Source: Bin87 sp965220105
GTDB taxonomy: Bacteria; Chloroflexota; Dehalococcoidia; Lucifugimonadales; UBA3495
NCBI GenBank assembly: GCA_965220105.1
Contig: OZ244811.1
Coordinates: 3,162,001-3,226,000 of the forward strand
Direction of reading: 5' to 3'
Length of the DNA: 64,000 nucleotides
The notes under the pieces are model-generated. The model was not told the origin of the DNA, did not search any database, and worked only from the letters and a program-made list of their open reading frames with translations. The position numbers and the translations under genes were made by a program. The stretch's first letter is position 1, and each line of letters begins with the position of its first letter. Positions 60,201-64,000 of the stretch are shown piece after piece.

Positions 60201-61601
60201 TTAGCCGAACTGGAATTCGGTAGTGGCGCTGATCAGGGCCATGGTCTCGCCAACACGGGTGGCGGTTCCAGCGTAGTCGGACCAGTCGACGTTCCCGCCG
60301 AGGCGGACGTGTTCGGCCAGTTGGCCCCGGGTCTCTTCGCTCAGTTCGACAAAGCCCATGTAATCCGTGCAGGCATTGAGCAGATGATCCGGGGTTTCGA
60401 CGCCCTCATTCCGCATCCCGTCGATGATGTCGCGCATACCGGGCAGTTCAGGATTGGAAACACGGTCGGCCACGAAGTTGATGCGGGCCAGCAGCGCGCC
60501 GGAGTTAATCCACTCCAGACCGGTATGCCAACCTTCCACCGACGGCGGGTCCAGGATGGACTGGCCCATGTAGGTGGGCTCTTTGCCGATGTCGATGATC
60601 CCCGGATCCGGGTTCTCGAACAGACCCACCATGCGGAGGGTGCCGGCGACGACTTCGGCCGGGCTCTTGATCTTCTGGAAGCGGGCATCCTTGAACCACT
60701 CGGACAGGAGCATGTGGCGCAGGACGGCCTTGATGTCGAAGTTGGAGTCCTCGAACACCTGGCACATCTCGTCCAGCGCGTCCTCGTCACGGGCCGGTTC
60801 GATCGTCCAGGCGGGAACCTGGGGCTCGTCGGCGACGAAGAAGTTGTAGAGGTGGCGGCAGATGAAGCGGGAAGTGGCTGGCTGCTTCAGGATGATTTCG
60901 ATGATGTCCTCACCGTTGAATTCACCAGTTTCGCCCAGGAAGGTCTTTTCGCCGTAGTCGTGGTCTTCCTCGCGATAGGAGAACTTCCACGGATAGCGGC
61001 CGTAGGGAGCCCGGGGCAACTTGGCCTGGATGGTCCAGCCGGTGAAAGCCCGCGAGCATTCGCGAACGTCGACTTCGGTGTAATTGGAGACGCCCAGGGA
61101 GAACAGTTCCAGGAGCTCGCGGCCCCAGTTCTCGTTGACGGCGTCCCGATGGTTCTCGTTGTTGTCCAGCCAGAAAATCATGGCCGGGTTCTTGGACAGC
61201 TCGACGAGCATGTCCCGGTAGTTGCCCATGCCGAATTCCCGCAGCATGTCGATCTGCTCCAGCAACTGGTCGCAGTTGTCGACCTTGGAGTTGCCGGTAG
61301 CGAAGACGTGGTGCCAGAACAGGGACATCTTCTCATGCAGGGGCCGGTCGCTGGATATCATGTTGTACATCCAGTTGGCCTGACCGGAGAAGGGAACGCC
61401 ACCCGGGAGCAGGAAGCTGGGGTGGTACCGCAGCAGCAGCGCCATCTTGCCGCCCTCCCGATCCTCGGACGGGTTCAGCAGTTCTTCCACTGTAGCCTCG
61501 TAACCCTGAGCAGCGCATCGCTCCAACTCTGCGCGGTTGGCGCCGAATCCGGCACGCCGCATCAGGTGGGCCATCAATGCCAGGTCATCTCTATTTGACA
61601 T
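60201..61601 (-). CDS. DUF1800 family protein
   Basis: 466 residues, alpha-helical. Signatures include HLMRRAGFGANRAELE at the start, MSLFWHHVFATGNSKV, NENWGRELLELFSLGV, CSRAFTGWTI, SRFICRHLYNFFV and DPPSVEGWHTGLEWIN. First gene of the DUF1800-DUF1501-NHL operon. No signal peptide is visible, so both partners may act in the cytoplasm or be exported by another route. AAGGAGG precedes the ATG. Upstream 61602-61818 is AT-rich and gene-free. Confidence 0.88.
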   Translation of the reverse strand: MSNRDDLALMAHLMRRAGFGANRAELERCAAQGYEATVEELLNPSEDREGGKMALLLRYHPSFLLPGGVPFSGQANWMYNMISSDRPLHEKMSLFWHHVFATGNSKVDNCDQLLEQIDMLREFGMGNYRDMLVELSKNPAMIFWLDNNENHRDAVNENWGRELLELFSLGVSNYTEVDVRECSRAFTGWTIQAKLPRAPYGRYPWKFSYREEDHDYGEKTFLGETGEFNGEDIIEIILKQPATSRFICRHLYNFFVADEPQVPAWTIEPARDEDALDEMCQVFEDSNFDIKAVLRHMLLSEWFKDARFQKIKSPAEVVAGTLRMVGLFENPDPGIIDIGKEPTYMGQSILDPPSVEGWHTGLEWINSGALLARINFVADRVSNPELPGMRDIIDGMRNEGVETPDHLLNACTDYMGFVELSEETRGQLAEHVRLGGNVDWSDYAGTATRVGETMALISATTEFQFG

Positions 61602-61818
61602 CCTGTGCCTCCTTAGTGCAATTTCTTCTATTTTGGCCGCGAATCAGAAACCGTTCCCGGCCTTTCGACAATTTGGACGTAGTTTAATTTAGTTGAAACA
61701 TGCTGTCAACATGAAAACCGGACTACGGCTCAAATTTGATAACGATTATAATCTGGTAACGGAATATAAACAAGGCCACAGCGCGTACTTGCCAGGGCCT
61801 TTCGATTTTCCCCTAATG

Positions 61819-61909
61819 TCATTGCGAGCGGAGCGTGGCAATCTCGTTGGCGTCCTTCGACAGGCTCAGGAAGAACGGGATTGCCACGTCGCTGCGCTCC
61901 TCGCAATGA
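61819..61909 (+). repeat. Palindromic intergenic repeat, family A (copy 4)
   Basis: Same structure and orientation as the copy at 33378-33468, including the CTTCGACAGGCTCAGGA centre. It lies between DUF1800 and the Rieske gene. Confidence 0.85.
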
Positions 61910-61936
61910 CCGTGCGAATAATCGAAAGACCCTGGC

Positions 61937-62371
61937 CTACTTGGGGATGGCCCACTCCGGCGGCGGAGCGTGGGTCACTGACTCATCGGCGTCGGCGGCA
62001 ATGTGGGCGACCAGACGACCATTGCTCACCTCAACGGTGTGGTAAAACAGCTGCGAACGGGGCCCATTGACGCAGATACCCTGGCTCTCCTCAAAGCGCC
62101 AGCCGTGGTCGGGGCACATGAAACTCTTGTCCCACTTGACCACCCGCCCGAAGGCGTGCGGACACACCATCGACATCAGGCGGTACTTGCCAGCCCGGTC
62201 TTTGGTGAGCCAGTGCTCCTCACCGTTTTCCAGCCGAACCCGTGCCGGCAGGGTGGCAAAGTCGCCAACAGAACCCAGGTCCACTTTGCGGGCCGGAGAG
62301 TATTTGCCCCGAGCCGATCCGGTGGGGTCGATTATCGTCCGACGGCGCGGGTGATAAAGGTCGTCGCTCAT
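61937..62371 (-). CDS. Rieske [2Fe-2S] domain protein
   Basis: 144 residues. Cluster motif CPHAFG...CPDHGWRFE (CxH and CxxH) in the centre, preceded by LENGEEHWLTKD and followed by GPRSQLFYHTVEV. It resembles ferredoxin components of non-heme oxygenases. The gene sits 20 nt downstream of a 101-residue protein, probably cotranscribed. No oxygenase alpha subunit is adjacent. The ATG at 62371 follows AGGAGAT. Confidence 0.82.
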   Translation of the reverse strand: MSDDLYHPRRRTIIDPTGSARGKYSPARKVDLGSVGDFATLPARVRLENGEEHWLTKDRAGKYRLMSMVCPHAFGRVVKWDKSFMCPDHGWRFEESQGICVNGPRSQLFYHTVEVSNGRLVAHIAADADESVTHAPPPEWAIPK

Positions 62372-62391
62372 TATGTATCTCCTGTCGGGAG

Positions 62392-62697
62392 TCAGTCGGT
62401 GGGCAGGCCGCCGAACGCTTCCTCCATGGTGATGATGGGGAGGATGGCAGTACGATTCCAGGTGGCCAGGCCCATATCGACCACGGCGTCGTCGACGGCG
62501 TGGGCGTCCGGGCCCTGCAATACCAGCCAGGTCTGATGGGAGGATTTGCCCACCCATCCTCCGCGGTATTCGCAACCACGATTGGCCAGCGTTTGGGTCA
62601 TTTCCGCGGACATGCGCAGCACCCGGTCGCGCACGCCCAAGTCAACTCCGGGACATCGTTCCGGCGAGTGTTCCAGGGACACCATATAAAGACCCAT
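62392..62697 (-). CDS. Small conserved-looking protein upstream of Rieske gene (101 aa)
   Basis: 101 residues from ATG 62697 (AGAGGAAT upstream): GLYMVSLEHSPERCPGVDLG at the start, THR-rich helix AEMTQTLANRGCEYRGGWVG and a C-terminal ILPIITMEEAFGG. The alternating strands and helices and the length suggest a dimeric alpha/beta-barrel (ferredoxin-like) fold, but this is a guess. It is coupled with the Rieske gene. Confidence 0.6.
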   Translation of the reverse strand: MGLYMVSLEHSPERCPGVDLGVRDRVLRMSAEMTQTLANRGCEYRGGWVGKSSHQTWLVLQGPDAHAVDDAVVDMGLATWNRTAILPIITMEEAFGGLPTD

Positions 62698-62719
62698 TGT
62701 GTTATTCCTCTTTAATCTG

Positions 62720-62824
62720 TCATTGCGAGGAGCGCAGCGACGTGGCAACCTCGATGAGGGTTAACACACGTCAGCGAACCGCCGTTGCTACGACGACGAG
62801 ATTGCCACCCTACGCTCGCAATGA
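62720..62824 (-). repeat. Palindromic intergenic repeat, family A (copy 5, inverted)
   Basis: Reverse-complement copy of 10519-10623, nearly identical along the whole core, including GTAGCAACGGCGGTTCGC. It also has the outer AAAGTGGGTACGCATGAG arm. It lies between the 101-residue gene and the BtuF-like gene. Confidence 0.85.
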
Positions 62825-62879
62825 CAAAGTGGGTACGCATGAGGTTATTCCTCTAATTGACCTGTTACGACTACACGGT

Positions 62880-63824
62880 TTACGGAGCAGTGCGGACGGG
62901 CAAGCCGTGGTTCGGGGCAGCCGCCCTGAAGATACCCGGTCTGGTAAGCCCGCCGAACCGGTCGGGGCGCATGGCTTCTGCCAAACCCTCCAGCACGTCG
63001 ATAACCCGCGGGCCGTGTCGACTGGGAATCTGCCCGTCAAACAAGAACACGTTGCTCTGCCGAACTGCCCTTAGTCCGTTCCACTCCGGCACGTTCGCCA
63101 GACGGGCCGTCTCTACAATGGTGCGCTCCATATTGAAAGCGCAGGGCATCACCATCACGTAGTCCGGCTGATATTCCAGCACTTCGGCCCAGGACACTTC
63201 CCTAGACTTGCCCCACTTTTCGGCCAGGCCTTCTTCGCCGCCAGCCAGCTGCACCAGTTCCGGTGTCCACTGGCCGGTGTTGCGCAGGGGTTCCAGCCAG
63301 TCTATGCAGAATACTTTGGGGCACAACCCGTCGCCGGCCAGTTGCGATACGTGCTGGGCACGCCCGCGCAGGTCGCTCAGCAACTCCGCAGCTCGCCCGG
63401 GCACTCCGGCGGCATCTCCGATGCGGCGGATATTCTCAAAGATGTCATCCAGCCCGGCCGGCCTTATGCTCAAAATCTCCGGAGTGTAATCCAGATAGCG
63501 GGCGGCGGTCTCGAACACGGACCCGGCGCCCACCGCGCAGACTTCGCACAGTTCCTGGGTGAGAATCAGGTCCGGTCGCAAACGCCTGAGCAGGTCGCCA
63601 TCGATGATGTACAGCGGGTTGCCCGTGGCGCGCGCCTGCTGGATGATGGCGTCGATTTCCAGGCTGGACAGGTGTGACTTGCTGCGAATGCTTCTGCTAA
63701 CCACCGGCAGGTTACGCGCCTCGACCGGATAATCGCACATGTGCGATGCGCCCACCAGAGAGTCACCCAGGCCGAGGGCGAACACAATCTCCGTGGCGCT
63801 GGGAAGTAACGAAACAATCCGCAT
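62880..63824 (-). CDS. BtuF-like (cobalamin/metal-complex) substrate-binding protein
   Basis: 314 residues of the class III periplasmic-binding fold: RIVSLLPSATEIVFALGLGD at the start, SHMCDYPVEARNLPVVS, RPDLILTQELCEVCAVG and VFLFDGQIPSRHGPRVID. Typical of cobalamin- or corrinoid-binding BtuF-like proteins. No signal peptide or lipobox is seen from any start, and no permease or ATPase is adjacent, so it may be one of the cytoplasmic cobalamin-binding members. Start uncertain: ATG 63824, 63836 or an upstream TTG. Confidence 0.78.
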   Translation of the reverse strand: MRIVSLLPSATEIVFALGLGDSLVGASHMCDYPVEARNLPVVSRSIRSKSHLSSLEIDAIIQQARATGNPLYIIDGDLLRRLRPDLILTQELCEVCAVGAGSVFETAARYLDYTPEILSIRPAGLDDIFENIRRIGDAAGVPGRAAELLSDLRGRAQHVSQLAGDGLCPKVFCIDWLEPLRNTGQWTPELVQLAGGEEGLAEKWGKSREVSWAEVLEYQPDYVMVMPCAFNMERTIVETARLANVPEWNGLRAVRQSNVFLFDGQIPSRHGPRVIDVLEGLAEAMRPDRFGGLTRPGIFRAAAPNHGLPVRTAP

Positions 63825-63937
63825 GTTCGGGCGCATGTCCGGCATTGTAGGCTGAAACCATTTCGTTGGCAAACTGCCGCGGCCACGAAATCGGAGGATG
63901 TTTTGGTCGCCCCCTTTTGCGTAGTGTTATGATTATC

Positions 63938-64000
63938 ATGCCGGTATCAGCTGGCGTCCCGCACGCCGCCGTTACCGCCGTCGACGCCGACACGACCGAC
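63938..64000 (+). CDS. Possible start of a gene running off the window
   Basis: An ATG at 63938 opens a frame of 21 codons to the window edge, with a TATGAT at 63928-63933 directly before it, as for a leaderless transcript. Too short to identify. Confidence 0.25.
   Translation, partial: MPVSAGVPHAAVTAVDADTTD

Noticed and set aside
60033..61598. Long plus-strand open frame of about 520 codons
   Set aside because: Antisense to the DUF1800 gene, with low-complexity Val/Gly/Asp content; judged a shadow.
61602..61818. AT-rich stretch as a replication origin
   Set aside because: No DnaA-box cluster or dnaA/dnaN neighbour was seen; it is more simply the upstream region of the DUF1800 operon.

Overview
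The window is a GC-rich bacterial chromosome segment. Gene content suggests Chloroflexota, probably a Dehalococcoidia/SAR202-like lineage: two luciferase-like oxidoreductases, DUF1501/DUF1800 proteins with NHL propellers, a CocE/NonD hydrolase, maleylpyruvate-isomerase-like proteins, Thr/Pro-stalked lipoproteins and a HemQ-like protein. This is inferred from families only; there is no rRNA or marker phylogeny here. Housekeeping genes (rnhB, mnmA, ilvE, nadA, miaB, cca, der, plsY, argF, tRNA-Trp, tRNA-Ser) alternate with accessory blocks.

Layout. 1-2840: rnhB (partial), mnmA and a luciferase-like oxidoreductase. 2848-9368: a type I restriction-modification locus (hsdR, then hsdM fused to hsdS with one frameshift), followed by an HTH-ImmA/IrrE peptidase and a DUF4411 PIN-like partner. 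9482-13149: an isocitrate lyase/PEP mutase family enzyme, both CoA-transferase subunits and an SDR protein lacking the usual catalytic residues. 13263-20602: three paralogous secreted lipoprotein metallopeptidases (HExxH-x11-E) with an arylsulfotransferase-like propeller between them. 20651-33233: DMT transporter, PlsY, ilvE, a coiled-coil protein, tRNA-Trp, CocE hydrolase, two DinB-like proteins, ComB, an NHL protein and two related stalked surface proteins, one frameshifted. 33596-43539: HemQ-like protein, Uma2, nadA, miaB, tRNA-Ser, three PaREP1/HEPN-like paralogs, a second luciferase-like oxidoreductase, a VOC protein, a CAP-domain protein whose N-terminal zinc ribbon is cut by an in-frame TGA, and a hydroxyisobutyrate-dehydrogenase-like enzyme.

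43594-47780 is an insertion-sequence pile-up. Two ISAs1-like elements, a 124-bp mini-element and an IS66-like element sit end to end, separated by copies of one short target sequence (C/G TGATTGCCT). All three transposases look dead, and each carries in-frame 15-bp tandem duplications; one has expanded to 14 copies. 47853-64000: cca, a small zinc-finger protein, a zinc-type dehydrogenase, a pair of ferritin-like proteins (one without its diiron glutamates), plsY-der-argF, a thioesterase, an NHL-DUF1501-DUF1800 operon, a Rieske protein with a small partner, and a BtuF-like binding protein.

The items most worth follow-up are the same-site IS pile-up with 15-bp micro-duplications, the modular family of lipoprotein metallopeptidases, the degenerate ferritin-like paralog, and three interrupted genes (hsdM, the BACON surface protein, the zinc-ribbon CAP protein) that may be real or may be assembly errors. 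Two families of palindromic intergenic repeats are scattered through the window.
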